Below are positions 8,776 to 16,525 of a stretch of DNA of 64,000 nt, piece by piece. The DNA is taken from contig CAMJGL010000001.1 in the NCBI GenBank assembly GCA_946405205.1, positions 1 through 64,000 on the forward strand, given 5' to 3'. Position 1 is the first letter of the stretch; every line of letters starts with the position of its first letter. Both the position numbers and the translations under genes were made by a program. The notes under the pieces are model-generated. The model made no database searches. It saw nothing but the letters and a program-made list of their open reading frames with translations, and was not told where the DNA came from. The DNA comes from F23-B02 sp946405205 (lineage in GTDB: Bacteria > Bacillota > Clostridia > Oscillospirales > Oscillospiraceae).

Positions 8776-8935
8776 GCATTTTTTGTATCAATATATATTT
8801 TTTGCTGTATTATTTCCGCCACACTATTTAGGGGCATACAATGGCCGCAGCGGAAAAGCGATGCCCGCCTCTGCTGGGTATTTAGCATAGCATTTTCTCA
8901 GTTAAACCACGCATATCAGCTTATTTTTTCGGGGT

Positions 8936-9727
8936 TCATCTGTAGTGAGCGACAAATTCTTCAAGGCTGAGACCGTTTTCGGTTATGAAAGCCGCAGCTT
9001 CCTTCCCCACATAGCGATAGTGCCAGGGCTCGTCCCAACCGGTAATACTCTTTTTGCTGCTGGGATAGCGCTTAATAAAACCGTATTCGGCGCAGTGGGC
9101 GTCAAGCCACTCAAAAAATGCCTTATCCATCTTCGAGTAGTCATAAATATCGTACTGTTTGTCCGTTATATCGACGCCGAGTCCGGTCTGATGGTCGCTG
9201 GTGCCCGGCTTTGCGATTATCTCCGCTGCGATCTGACGCGCTTCCTCATAGCTGTAGGTACCGTCACCGGAGAGTTCAGAGGCTTTTTCGTTAAACATGT
9301 GCTGCTGGCTTGAAAAGGACCTGTATCCGGTACTGAGATACGGCTCAAATCCGGCGTCTCTTGCCGCCTGCACCAAGGCTGACAGACTTTTTATCGCTCT
9401 TGAGTCAAAATACAGCCCGCTTTTTTCAAATTGCTTGACCTCGGGGACATAGGAATTAAGGGGATTATCGGCATTTATAAGTATGTATTCCCAGTCGGTG
9501 ATATTGATATTCGGGAATTCAAGCTCTGCGTACTTGCTCCCGCTTGATTCCTCCGTCTCTCTGTATCCCGAGAGCGGGTCGTTAAACCTGTCGGTTCTGA
9601 CAAAAACAGAATCCGAGCCTCCCATTATGATCTCGGAGGTGAGCTGAACACGCGAGTTGACGATCAGGACAAGGGTGGACAGCAGAACTATCATGCTGAA
9701 TACCCACACCGTCTTTTTGATACGCAC
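8936..9727 (-). CDS. D-alanyl-D-alanine carboxypeptidase, VanY type (peptidase M15B)
   Basis: The enzyme trims the terminal D-Ala of peptidoglycan stem peptides outside the membrane. An N-terminal basic stretch and a hydrophobic segment (about residues 6-23) form a signal anchor. The catalytic domain shows STGYRSFSSQQHMF, the zinc motif SDHQTGLGVDI (SxHxxGxxxD) and the downstream WDEPWHYRYV, with catalytic Glu and the last zinc-binding His. I start at the GTG at 9725-9727: GGAGG lies 8 bases upstream, and the predicted transcription start (about 9750) excludes the upstream GTG at 9766. No van resistance genes adjoin it, so a housekeeping wall role is more likely than glycopeptide resistance. 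Confidence 0.9.
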   Translation of the reverse strand: MRIKKTVWVFSMIVLLSTLVLIVNSRVQLTSEIIMGGSDSVFVRTDRFNDPLSGYRETEESSGSKYAELEFPNINITDWEYILINADNPLNSYVPEVKQFEKSGLYFDSRAIKSLSALVQAARDAGFEPYLSTGYRSFSSQQHMFNEKASELSGDGTYSYEEARQIAAEIIAKPGTSDHQTGLGVDITDKQYDIYDYSKMDKAFFEWLDAHCAEYGFIKRYPSSKKSITGWDEPWHYRYVGKEAAAFITENGLSLEEFVAHYR

Positions 9728-9756
9728 ATTTCTCACCTCCGTCTTGTTTTCGAGAT

Positions 9757-9785
9757 ATTTTAACACAAATCAATAGTTAATACAA
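9757..9785 (-). promoter_or_regulatory. Promoter of the VanY-type carboxypeptidase gene
   Basis: TTGTAT (9780-9785) and TAAAAT (9757-9762) are 17 bases apart on the minus strand. The start would fall near 9750, just upstream of the GGAGG/GTG start chosen for the gene. The -35 lies beside the end of sigK. Confidence 0.65.
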
Positions 9786-9790
9786 GTATC

Positions 9791-10489
9791 TTATGTTGGT
9801 ACGGCATCCTCCCCCAGTGCCTCCCTCAGCTTCTCAAGAGCCTTTTTCTCAAGACGGCTGACATATGAACGGCTTATTCCGCAAAGCTGGGCTGTCTCTC
9901 TCTGCGTCTTTGGCTGTTCGTTAATAAGACCATAGCGTATCTTTATGATCTTAGCCTCCCTTTCGGTAAGCACATCGTCAACAAGCTTACGCAGCTGGGA
10001 GCAGATCTCAAAGTTCCCTATCTTGTCGCTCAGCTCATCGTCCTGAGCCAGAACATCAATAAGCGACAGGCTGTTGCCCTCTCCGTCCGTATCCAGCGCA
10101 TCGGACAGACTTACGTCTCCTATGGTTTTTTTCTGGCTTCTGAAATGCATCAGGATCTCATTTTCGCAGCAGCGGCTGGCGTAGGTCGCAAGTCGTACAC
10201 CTTTATCGGGCTTATATGTATTTATCCCCTTTATCAGCCCTATTGTCCCGATGGAGATAAGGTCTTCTATGTCATTTGTCTGCGTATAATACTTTTTGAT
10301 AATGTGGGCGACCAGTCTGAGATTATGCTCCACAAGAACGTTTCTTGCCTCAATATCACCATCAAGCCAGCGCTGCAGATATTCACGCTCCTCCTCTGCC
10401 GACAGCGGATTCGGAAAAGAACCACCGGGAGAAAGCCGCAGCATAAGCAGAAATCCGCCTAACAGCATCATAAGCGATGTTCCAAGCAT
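9791..10489 (-). CDS. sigK: Sporulation RNA polymerase sigma factor K, pro-form
   Basis: Sigma-K drives late mother-cell transcription during sporulation (coat and lysis genes). A hydrophobic pro-sequence occupies about residues 1-20 (MLGTSLMMLLGGFLLMLRLS). It is followed by GGSFPNPLSAEEEREYL, the family boundary, then region 2 (ARNVLVEHNLRLVAHIIKKY, DLISIGTIGLIKGINTY, GVRLATYASRCCENEILM) and region 4 with a helix-turn-helix (TQRETAQLCGISRSYVSRLEKKAL). The ATG at 10487-10489 is chosen for its AGGTG ribosome binding site 6 bases away. The gene is continuous, without the skin-type insertion seen in some Bacillus and Clostridioides strains. Processing would need SpoIVFB, not in this window. Sigma-E (with the same plan) is the alternative but lacks this short pro-sequence. 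Confidence 0.9.
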   Translation of the reverse strand: MLGTSLMMLLGGFLLMLRLSPGGSFPNPLSAEEEREYLQRWLDGDIEARNVLVEHNLRLVAHIIKKYYTQTNDIEDLISIGTIGLIKGINTYKPDKGVRLATYASRCCENEILMHFRSQKKTIGDVSLSDALDTDGEGNSLSLIDVLAQDDELSDKIGNFEICSQLRKLVDDVLTEREAKIIKIRYGLINEQPKTQRETAQLCGISRSYVSRLEKKALEKLREALGEDAVPT

Positions 10490-10565
10490 ATTATCACCTC
10501 GGAACATTATATTTTAAATTGCCTGTACAAAATATCTAATTTTCAGACAAATGTTAATAGATATA

Positions 10566-10593
10566 TTGACAAATTAGCATAAAGTGATATTCT
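10566..10593 (+). promoter_or_regulatory. Promoter of the iron-sulfur/GltD-like oxidoreductase gene
   Basis: TTGACA (10566-10571) and TATTCT (10588-10593) with a 16-base spacer. The predicted start is near 10600, about 45 bases before the ATG. AAGGAGG lies 9 bases ahead of the ATG. The intergenic stretch 10490-10646 is shared with the divergent sigK, for which I see no clear promoter. Confidence 0.65.
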
Positions 10594-10646
10594 GACATCA
10601 GGACTGTTTAAACAATAATACGGAAATTGTAAGGAGGCTAACTATC

Positions 10647-13346
10647 ATGGCATTCAGACCTAAAATTTTGGCTCTTGCCAACAAGATCACCATGGAAGCT
10701 CACACAGGCATACCCAATGTGCCGTCGGATCCGGAATACCGTATTTTAGCGGAGGTCGTTACCGATGAGCAGGCAGACGTTGCAATGGCCTGCAAGGTTC
10801 GCGCTCACCTGACTCTCGAGGAGATAGCGAAAAAATGTAAAAAGCCTCCTGAGCTGACAAGAAAGCTGTTATGGGAGCTTGCAAATGAGGGTGTTGTGGT
10901 CGTCTTTACGGATCCCGACTCAGATGTTGAGAAATATACTCTGCCCTGCTGGGTACCGGGTATCATGGAGATGATGGTCGGCAACAAAGCGCAGGTCGAG
11001 GCTCATCCCGAGATCGCGCGCTGTTTTGATGAATACACGATGAAGAACATGAAGCTCATGACCCCCAACCTGCCGCGAGGCATGGGCGTTATGAGAGTCA
11101 TCCCTGTCGAATCCGCGATAAATCTCAACCGTCACGCCGTTACGGCAGATCAGCTCAGTCCCTACATAGAAAACGCGTGGAAGATCGCCGTTACCGACTG
11201 CTCCTGCCGCCGCACCCGCAGAGTTTTGGGCGAAGGCTGCGGCCATCTCGAAGAGGATATGTGCATAATGCTCGACCGTGCCGCCGATTTTCAGGTGAAA
11301 ACAGGTCACGGACGGGAGATCACAAAGGAAGAAGCATACGAGATACTGCAGCGAGCCGAGGACAACGGGCTTATCCATGAGCTGTCGAACATCGACGGCA
11401 CCGGCGCTGTTTCCGGTATATGCAACTGCTGCGAGTGCTCCTGCCTTTCCCTGAGAGGCGGCAGGCTCTTTAATGATTCGACCATTATGAAGTCCAATTA
11501 TCGCGCTCAAGTTGACAAGAGCAAATGCGTCGCCTGCGGCCAGTGTGTGGAAAACTGCCAGATGAACGCCCTGCGTCTCGGACAGAAGCTGTGCTCTACC
11601 ACTCCGATAGAAGTCAAAAAATCCGAAACGCCGGATGATAAGATATGGAGCAGGAAGCATTGGAACGAGGACTGGCGTGAAAACCGCGAAAACGTAGTCG
11701 AGACCGGCACGGCTCCCTGTAAGACAAATTGCCCTGCCCACATAGCAGTTCAGGGCTATATAAAGCTTGCGGCGATGGGAAGATATCAGGATGCCCTGGA
11801 GCTTATCAAGAAGGAAAACCCCTTCCCCGCAATCTGCGGACGCGTATGTCCCAAGTTCTGCGAGGATGCCTGTACACGCGGTGATATTGACGACCCCATC
11901 GCCATCGACGACATCAAAAAGTTCATCGCCGAACAGGACATGAAGGCAGAGCACCGCTTTGTTCCCAAGCTGCTCAATCAGATCGGCAAAATGTACCCGC
12001 AGAAGATCGCCGTCATCGGCGCGGGCCCGGCTGGTCTGAGCTGCGCATACTATCTTGCAGTCAAAGGCTATCCCGTCACCGTTTTCGAGAAGGAGGACAC
12101 TCTCGGGGGCATGATGACGATGGGTATACCCACCTTCAGGCTTGAAAAGGATGTCGTTCTTTCGGAGATCGAGGTTCTCAGGGAGCTCGGCGTCAGCTTC
12201 CGCACGGGAGTTGAGGTCGGAAAGGACATCAGCCTGGACGCGCTGAGGGCTGAGGGATACAAGGCGTTTTACGTAGCCATCGGTGCGCAGAAAAGCACCG
12301 CGCTCAACATCGCAGGCGAGGACCTCAGCGGTGTGTACGGCGGCATTGACTTCCTGCGGGCAACTCTCACGGGCGGAAAACCCGAGATCGGCTCCAAGGT
12401 CGCGGTCATCGGCGGCGGTAATGTTTCCGTCGACGTTGCGCGCAGCGCAATTCGTCTCGGCGCTAAGGAAGTGAGCCTTGTGTACCGCCGCGGCAGAGAT
12501 GAGATAAAGGCCGATCCCGAGGAGGTCGAGGATGCTCTGAACGAGGGCGTTAAGCTCAGGCTTTTGAGCTCTCCCGTCGAGATAATCGGCGAAGACGGAA
12601 AGGTAAAAGCTCTGAAGCTTGAAAAAATGGAGCTCGGCACTCCCGACGCCTCCGGACGCAGAGCGCCTGTCAGGACCGGCGAGTTTGAAACTATCGAGGT
12701 TGACTCGGTTATCTCGGCGATCGGTCAGGTCATTGACTGGGGCGGGATAGATATTGGAGCCATGAAGCTTGCGAAGAACGGCACCGTTAAGGTCGACGAG
12801 CTTTCTTACCAGACCGGCGAGCCCGACATTTTTGCAGGCGGCGACGTAGTTACCGGACCTTCCTTTGTCATTCACGCCATTGCAGCCGGCAAAGAGGCCG
12901 CAGACTCCATACACAGATATGTCCATCCCGGTCAGACCCAGAATCTCGGCCGCAACAGACGGCAGTTCACCGCCCTTGATAAGTCCACTGCCGCTATCGC
13001 AATAGGCGGCTATGACACGACTCCGCGTCAGAAGCCCGCAAACGCCGACGCAGCAAAGGCGAAAAAGACCATGAACGATCTGCGCGGTACCTTCACCGAG
13101 GAGCAGATGAGAGCCGAGACCGAGCGCTGCCTCGGCTGCGGAGCAGTTATCCTCGACGAGTATAAGTGCGTAGGCTGCGGCATCTGTACTACAAAATGCA
13201 AATTTGACGCCATCAAGCTTGTGTGGGACGGAGAGTATGTTTCTCCCAAGGTCGAAAAGATCGCTCCTCATCTTGTGGCCGGAATGGCAAAACGCGGCGG
13301 CAAGATCGCCATCAAAGCGATAAAGGACACAGTCAAGAAACTCTGA
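10647..13346 (+). CDS. Multi-domain iron-sulfur flavoprotein with GltD-like core
   Basis: An 899-residue fusion. Residues 1-95 contain a winged-helix-like stretch (LTLEEIAKKCKKPPELTRKLLWELANEG). About 184-270 is a cysteine-rich module with DCSC, GCGH, MC and CNCCECSC groups. A 4Fe-4S motif (CVACGQCVENC) lies at about 294-304. Residues 355-430 match the N-terminal Fe-S helical domain of glutamate synthase beta (PCKTNCPAHIAVQGYI, CGRVCPKFCEDAC). An FAD-binding GAGPAG lies near 455 and an NAD(P) GGGNVSVD near 587. Another 4Fe-4S site (CVGCGICTTKC) lies near 841. It should move electrons between NAD(P)H, FAD and ferredoxin or a partner. It converges on the glutamate-synthase operon, which lacks a separate beta subunit, so it could be that partner; this is inference. 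The true substrate is unknown. Confidence 0.85.
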   Translation: MAFRPKILALANKITMEAHTGIPNVPSDPEYRILAEVVTDEQADVAMACKVRAHLTLEEIAKKCKKPPELTRKLLWELANEGVVVVFTDPDSDVEKYTLPCWVPGIMEMMVGNKAQVEAHPEIARCFDEYTMKNMKLMTPNLPRGMGVMRVIPVESAINLNRHAVTADQLSPYIENAWKIAVTDCSCRRTRRVLGEGCGHLEEDMCIMLDRAADFQVKTGHGREITKEEAYEILQRAEDNGLIHELSNIDGTGAVSGICNCCECSCLSLRGGRLFNDSTIMKSNYRAQVDKSKCVACGQCVENCQMNALRLGQKLCSTTPIEVKKSETPDDKIWSRKHWNEDWRENRENVVETGTAPCKTNCPAHIAVQGYIKLAAMGRYQDALELIKKENPFPAICGRVCPKFCEDACTRGDIDDPIAIDDIKKFIAEQDMKAEHRFVPKLLNQIGKMYPQKIAVIGAGPAGLSCAYYLAVKGYPVTVFEKEDTLGGMMTMGIPTFRLEKDVVLSEIEVLRELGVSFRTGVEVGKDISLDALRAEGYKAFYVAIGAQKSTALNIAGEDLSGVYGGIDFLRATLTGGKPEIGSKVAVIGGGNVSVDVARSAIRLGAKEVSLVYRRGRDEIKADPEEVEDALNEGVKLRLLSSPVEIIGEDGKVKALKLEKMELGTPDASGRRAPVRTGEFETIEVDSVISAIGQVIDWGGIDIGAMKLAKNGTVKVDELSYQTGEPDIFAGGDVVTGPSFVIHAIAAGKEAADSIHRYVHPGQTQNLGRNRRQFTALDKSTAAIAIGGYDTTPRQKPANADAAKAKKTMNDLRGTFTEEQMRAETERCLGCGAVILDEYKCVGCGICTTKCKFDAIKLVWDGEYVSPKVEKIAPHLVAGMAKRGGKIAIKAIKDTVKKL

Positions 13347-13368
13347 GCAGAAGAAATTCAGCATCATC

Positions 13369-13397
13369 AAGCCCGTGCTGTCACAGCGCGGGCTTTT
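13369..13397 (+). terminator. Intrinsic terminator after the iron-sulfur flavoprotein gene
   Basis: A 12-bp stem (13369-13380 with 13384-13395, one G-U pair, 3-base loop) ends in TTTT. It lies 22 bases beyond the stop codon and just before the csoR promoter. Confidence 0.8.
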
Positions 13398-13402
13398 GTC
13401 TA

Positions 13403-13431
13403 TTGATTTTTCCAAATGGTTGTTATATCAT
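13403..13431 (+). promoter_or_regulatory. Promoter of the CsoR-family gene
   Basis: TTGATT (13403-13408) and TATCAT (13426-13431) are 17 bases apart. A GGAGG ribosome binding site precedes the ATG at 13472. I do not see the GC-rich dyad expected of a classical CsoR operator. Confidence 0.55.
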
Positions 13432-13471
13432 GTGTTCATTAACGATTTAACGAAGTCCGGAGGACTCACAT

Positions 13472-13861
13472 ATGCACAGACCTGACGACGGATATTATCA
13501 CGACCACGGCGACGGCATAATTCACTGCCACGACCACAAGCCCATGGAGGACATCCATGCGCACGAGGAGATAGAACACCCGCACCACAATCACCCGCAC
13601 AGCCATACGCAAAGCAAGGCTGTCGCAAACCGGCTTGCCAGAGCCATCGGGCATCTTGAATCGGTCAAGCGCATGGTCGAGGAGGGACGCGACTGCACGG
13701 ATGTTCTCATCCAGCTTGCCGCGGTGCGCTCGGCCCTGAGCAGTACGGCCCGGGTCATCCTCAAGGACCATCTTGAGCACTGCATCACGGACGCCGTTGA
13801 AACGGGCGACGATAAGTTCATATCGGAGCTTAACGCGGCGATAGACAAATACATAAACTGA
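13472..13861 (+). CDS. csoR: CsoR-family metal-sensing repressor with histidine-rich N-terminal arm
   Basis: CsoR proteins are all-helical tetramers that release DNA on binding Cu(I). The C-terminal core (about residues 47-129) keeps the exact copper-triad spacing, Cys75, His100 and Cys104 (25 and 4 residues apart), with an extra His103. The unusual part is the first 45 residues, which contain 14 histidines and one cysteine in HDH, HCHDH, HAH and HPHHNHPHSH clusters; ordinary CsoR has no such arm. The gene stands alone between two terminators, with no copper ATPase or chaperone adjoining, so its targets must lie elsewhere. Ni/Co (RcnR-like) or Zn sensing is possible given the histidines, but the C-H-C triad favours copper. 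Confidence 0.88.
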   Translation: MHRPDDGYYHDHGDGIIHCHDHKPMEDIHAHEEIEHPHHNHPHSHTQSKAVANRLARAIGHLESVKRMVEEGRDCTDVLIQLAAVRSALSSTARVILKDHLEHCITDAVETGDDKFISELNAAIDKYIN

Positions 13862-13864
13862 CAA

Positions 13865-13899
13865 AAAACCGAAGGATCAAGCCATTGTCCTTCGGTTTT
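13865..13899. terminator. Bidirectional terminator between csoR and the ANTAR gene
   Basis: A perfect 12-bp stem (13865-13876 with 13888-13899, 11-base loop) has A-rich and T-rich ends. It lies between the csoR stop and the convergent ANTAR stop, which it slightly overlaps. Confidence 0.88.
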
Positions 13900-14482
13900 A
13901 TTCATATGTTTTAATAATGCTTTCGGCGACGCTTCGCTTTGAAACACGGCTGTCCTGAGCATGTTTTTCAATATAGTGCTGTGCCTGGGCCTCGCTCATG
14001 CCGAGGCATTCGATAAGCAGCCATTTTGCATGGTTAACGATACGTATCTCCTCGATCTTCTCCTCAACGGAGATGCGCTTTTGCTCCATAAGGCGCATTC
14101 TCTCGCGCATTGAGCACATGGTGCGCAGCGCCTGAGAGACCATGTTTACGTTCGTCGGCACCGACAGCACGGTTACGCCGAATTCCACGACCTTCTCGTA
14201 CACCTCATAGAAAAGCTCATTTTTTACAAACATGAGCACCGCCGCGCTGCTGCGGCTCGATACGTCTATAGCAAGCTGTGAGCCGAATTCATCCGGAAGC
14301 GGCGTGCCGATGATAACGATGTCATATTCCCGCTCCGCCAGCGCCCGACGCGCCTGACCCGCGTTTTTTGCCTTATGAACAGGCCAATAATCCGAGGACG
14401 GGAGCAGCTCGCCGGTCGCTCGGTAGAATTTTTCCGACGCCGAGACCATCAGCACACTGTACGTCCGCTCTCTGAAGACCAT
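13898..14482 (-). CDS. ANTAR-domain RNA-binding regulator with degenerate receiver (NitR-like)
   Basis: ANTAR proteins bind paired RNA hairpins in leaders and prevent termination. Residues 1-120 have a response-regulator-like fold, but the phosphorylation apparatus is gone. The acidic pair is SA (14-15), the acceptor position is Gly59 in IVIIGTPLPDEFG, and the usual Lys before Pro is Val (LSVP). Residues 120-145 form a probable coiled coil and 145-192 the three-helix ANTAR domain (NHAKWLLIECLGMSEAQAQHYIEKHA, then KRSVAESIIK). It is the last gene of the glt-glnA operon, 34 bases after glnA, with GGAGGG upstream. From memory, a similar regulator (NitR) sits beside glnA in Clostridium saccharobutylicum and was proposed to antiterminate nitrogen genes. 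Confidence 0.9.
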   Translation of the reverse strand: MVFRERTYSVLMVSASEKFYRATGELLPSSDYWPVHKAKNAGQARRALAEREYDIVIIGTPLPDEFGSQLAIDVSSRSSAAVLMFVKNELFYEVYEKVVEFGVTVLSVPTNVNMVSQALRTMCSMRERMRLMEQKRISVEEKIEEIRIVNHAKWLLIECLGMSEAQAQHYIEKHAQDSRVSKRSVAESIIKTYE

Positions 14483-14516
14483 GCCGCTCCCTCCTTTCCT
14501 TCAGATTTTGCGGTAC

Positions 14517-15728
14517 TTATACTATCGAGTAGGCTTTCAGAACGCTATCCGGCAGATGCTCTTTTATAAAATCGCTCTCAGCAGCCCTTGCCCGAGCTTC
14601 CGCAAGGCTCTCCGGCAGCTTCTTAAACGCCTCCAGAACCTCCTGCGGAGCCGTGAAAAGATTGATATCCGCCGGAGAAGGCAGAGCCATATTTTTCTCT
14701 ATACCGCGCATTCCCGCATAGATCATCAGTGCAAACGCGATGTATGGATTCGTCATTGCGTCGGCAGAGCGCAGCTCCGCTCTGCGGTACTCCCCCACTG
14801 CTGCAGGAAAACGAATGAGCTGGGAACGGTTTTCGTGTGACCAGCTGATATATTTCGGAGCCTTATCGCTCCCGAGCCGCGCATATGATTCCGGACATGG
14901 GTTAAGGAACGCCGTCATATCCGCCGAATACTCAAGAACACCCGCCATGATATTCGGCAGATAGTCTGCTCCTCCGCTGTGCCTGACCGAAATATTAATA
15001 TGCATACCGCTGCCCGGCTCATCGCTGAGAGGTTTGGGCGAAAAATCGGCGTGCAGTCCGTTTCGTCCCGCTATCGTTTCAACGATCGTACGGAAAGTAA
15101 CAGCGTTATCCGCCGCGCTGAGCGCGTCCGAGTGCCGGAAGTCGATCTCGTTCTGGCCGGGACCCTCCTCATGATGCGAGCTCTCGGGGAAAATGCCCAT
15201 TTTTTCAAGCGTCAGGCATATCTCGCGGCGTATATTCTCGCCCTTATCGCCGGGCGCGATATCCATATAACCTGCGTTGTCATACGGAACATGCGTGGGC
15301 AGACCGTTTTCATCGCTCTTAAACAGATAAAACTCCATCTCGGGTCCGAAATTGAAGCTCAGTCCTTTTTCAGCAGCCGCTTTCACGGCCCTTTTTAGGA
15401 TACCCCTTGTATCGGCCTCGAACATACTTCCGTCAGGACGGTAAATATCGCAGAAGAGGCGGACGACCTTGCCGTTTTCCGGCCGCCAGGGCAGACCGGA
15501 AAGCGTTGAAGGATCAGGGCGCAGGAGAAGATCGGAGCGCACCTCCCCGCCGAAGCCGGCTATTGCGGAAGCGTCAAACGCTATACCGTAGTCAAATGCT
15601 CTTTCGAGCTCCGAGGGCATGACGGCCACATTCTTTTGTCTGCCGAAAACGTCGCAGAAGGCAAGACGTATGAATTTAACATCGTCCTCAGCCACATACT
15701 GCAAAACTTCCTGCGCTGAATAATTCAT
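14517..15728 (-). CDS. glnA: Glutamine synthetase, type I (compact)
   Basis: The enzyme makes glutamine from glutamate, ammonium and ATP. Family motifs are in order: DVFGRQKNV near residue 25, FNFGPEMEFYLF near 125, HHEEGPGQNEIDF near 185, PKPLSDEPGSGMHINIS near 230, and the ATP/glutamate-binding ENRSQLIRFPA near 308. NPYIAFALMIYAGMRGIE comes near 340. At 403 residues it is about 40 shorter than usual GS-I, through shortened loops rather than loss of a catalytic block. There is no adenylylation-site tyrosine loop, as expected for a GSI-alpha type. It follows gltB3 by 24 bases with AAGGAG ahead, so glutamine and glutamate synthesis are co-transcribed. Confidence 0.95.
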   Translation of the reverse strand: MNYSAQEVLQYVAEDDVKFIRLAFCDVFGRQKNVAVMPSELERAFDYGIAFDASAIAGFGGEVRSDLLLRPDPSTLSGLPWRPENGKVVRLFCDIYRPDGSMFEADTRGILKRAVKAAAEKGLSFNFGPEMEFYLFKSDENGLPTHVPYDNAGYMDIAPGDKGENIRREICLTLEKMGIFPESSHHEEGPGQNEIDFRHSDALSAADNAVTFRTIVETIAGRNGLHADFSPKPLSDEPGSGMHINISVRHSGGADYLPNIMAGVLEYSADMTAFLNPCPESYARLGSDKAPKYISWSHENRSQLIRFPAAVGEYRRAELRSADAMTNPYIAFALMIYAGMRGIEKNMALPSPADINLFTAPQEVLEAFKKLPESLAEARARAAESDFIKEHLPDSVLKAYSIV

Positions 15729-15752
15729 CTTCCGCTGTCTCCTTTAACTCTG

Positions 15753-16472
15753 CTAATTTGCAACATACATCTGCTTGTACGGATTCTGACTGTCCGGCGT
15801 TACAAGAGTGAAGTTCGAGTTCATTATCTCTCCGGCATCTGAGCCGAACACGGTGCAGAACTTTTCAATATACGGACGTATCTCCTCGAGCTCCTGCGGC
15901 TGTGCGATGCGGTGATTGACTTGTCTGGGAAAGATGATACCATCGCAGTCCGAGCGGAGGAAGACCTTCCCGCCGTGCATTCCCGTGCATGGAAAATTGC
16001 TCACGATTTTTCTGTTCTTTTCGGTTATCCCGAGCACGATGATGAGCCCTCCGGCCTGATACTCGCCGAGAAAGCTTCCCGCACAGCCGCCGATAACCAT
16101 AACGGGCAGCTTGTCCTCATAGGCTTTCATGTGAACTCCGGCCCTGTAGCCCGCGCTGCCAAGGACAAATAGCTCGCCGCCGCGCATAGCGTAGCCCGCC
16201 GCGTCGCCTATGCTGCCGTGTATGACTATCCTGCCGCCGTTCATTGTATCCCCGACCGCGTCCTGTGCATTGCCGTTAACCTCAATACTGGCGCCGTTAA
16301 GGTACGCGCCCAGAGCATTTCCGGGTATTCCGTCTATGCTTATATTTCCCTCGCTCAGGCCGGCGGCGAGGAATCTGTGTCCAAGACAGTTCCGTATTTG
16401 AATATCACCGCCGTGCTCATTAAGAAGCGTGTTTATCTGAGAGTGGCTAAGATTTTGTGCATCTATTATCAT
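15753..16472 (-). CDS. Glutamate synthase alpha, GXGXG-domain subunit
   Basis: This free-standing protein corresponds to the C-terminal beta-helix domain of large glutamate synthase. The repeated pattern is visible throughout: NALGAYLNGASIEVNGNAQD, GDTMNGGRIVIHGSIGD, AAGYAMRGGELFVLGSAGY and IGGCAGSFLGEYQAGG. The domain is structural and contacts both active-site domains. At 239 residues it matches the archaeal-type split arrangement, in which the alpha chain is encoded by three genes. It lies 53 bases after the FMN-domain gene and 24 before glnA. The ribosome binding site is only AGGA, 10 bases before the ATG, weaker than its neighbours. Confidence 0.92.
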   Translation of the reverse strand: MIIDAQNLSHSQINTLLNEHGGDIQIRNCLGHRFLAAGLSEGNISIDGIPGNALGAYLNGASIEVNGNAQDAVGDTMNGGRIVIHGSIGDAAGYAMRGGELFVLGSAGYRAGVHMKAYEDKLPVMVIGGCAGSFLGEYQAGGLIIVLGITEKNRKIVSNFPCTGMHGGKVFLRSDCDGIIFPRQVNHRIAQPQELEEIRPYIEKFCTVFGSDAGEIMNSNFTLVTPDSQNPYKQMYVAN

Positions 16473-16525
16473 TTATAACACATCCTAAAACTTTTTTCCA
16501 CATATTTAATGCGATTGGCAATATC

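Noticed and set aside
8770..8970. Small plus-strand open frame (66 codons) between vanY and rimP
   Set aside because: No ribosome binding site. It overlaps the rimP promoter on the other strand and the end of vanY, and has no recognisable pattern.
8936..9727. Possible glycopeptide resistance role for the VanY-type protein
   Set aside because: No vanA/B/H/X or vanRS neighbours. M15B carboxypeptidases are common housekeeping enzymes.
10920..13415. Long minus-strand open frame opposite the iron-sulfur flavoprotein (about 831 codons)
   Set aside because: It is the complement of a gene with clear Fe-S and dinucleotide-binding motifs. The frame shows no domain pattern.
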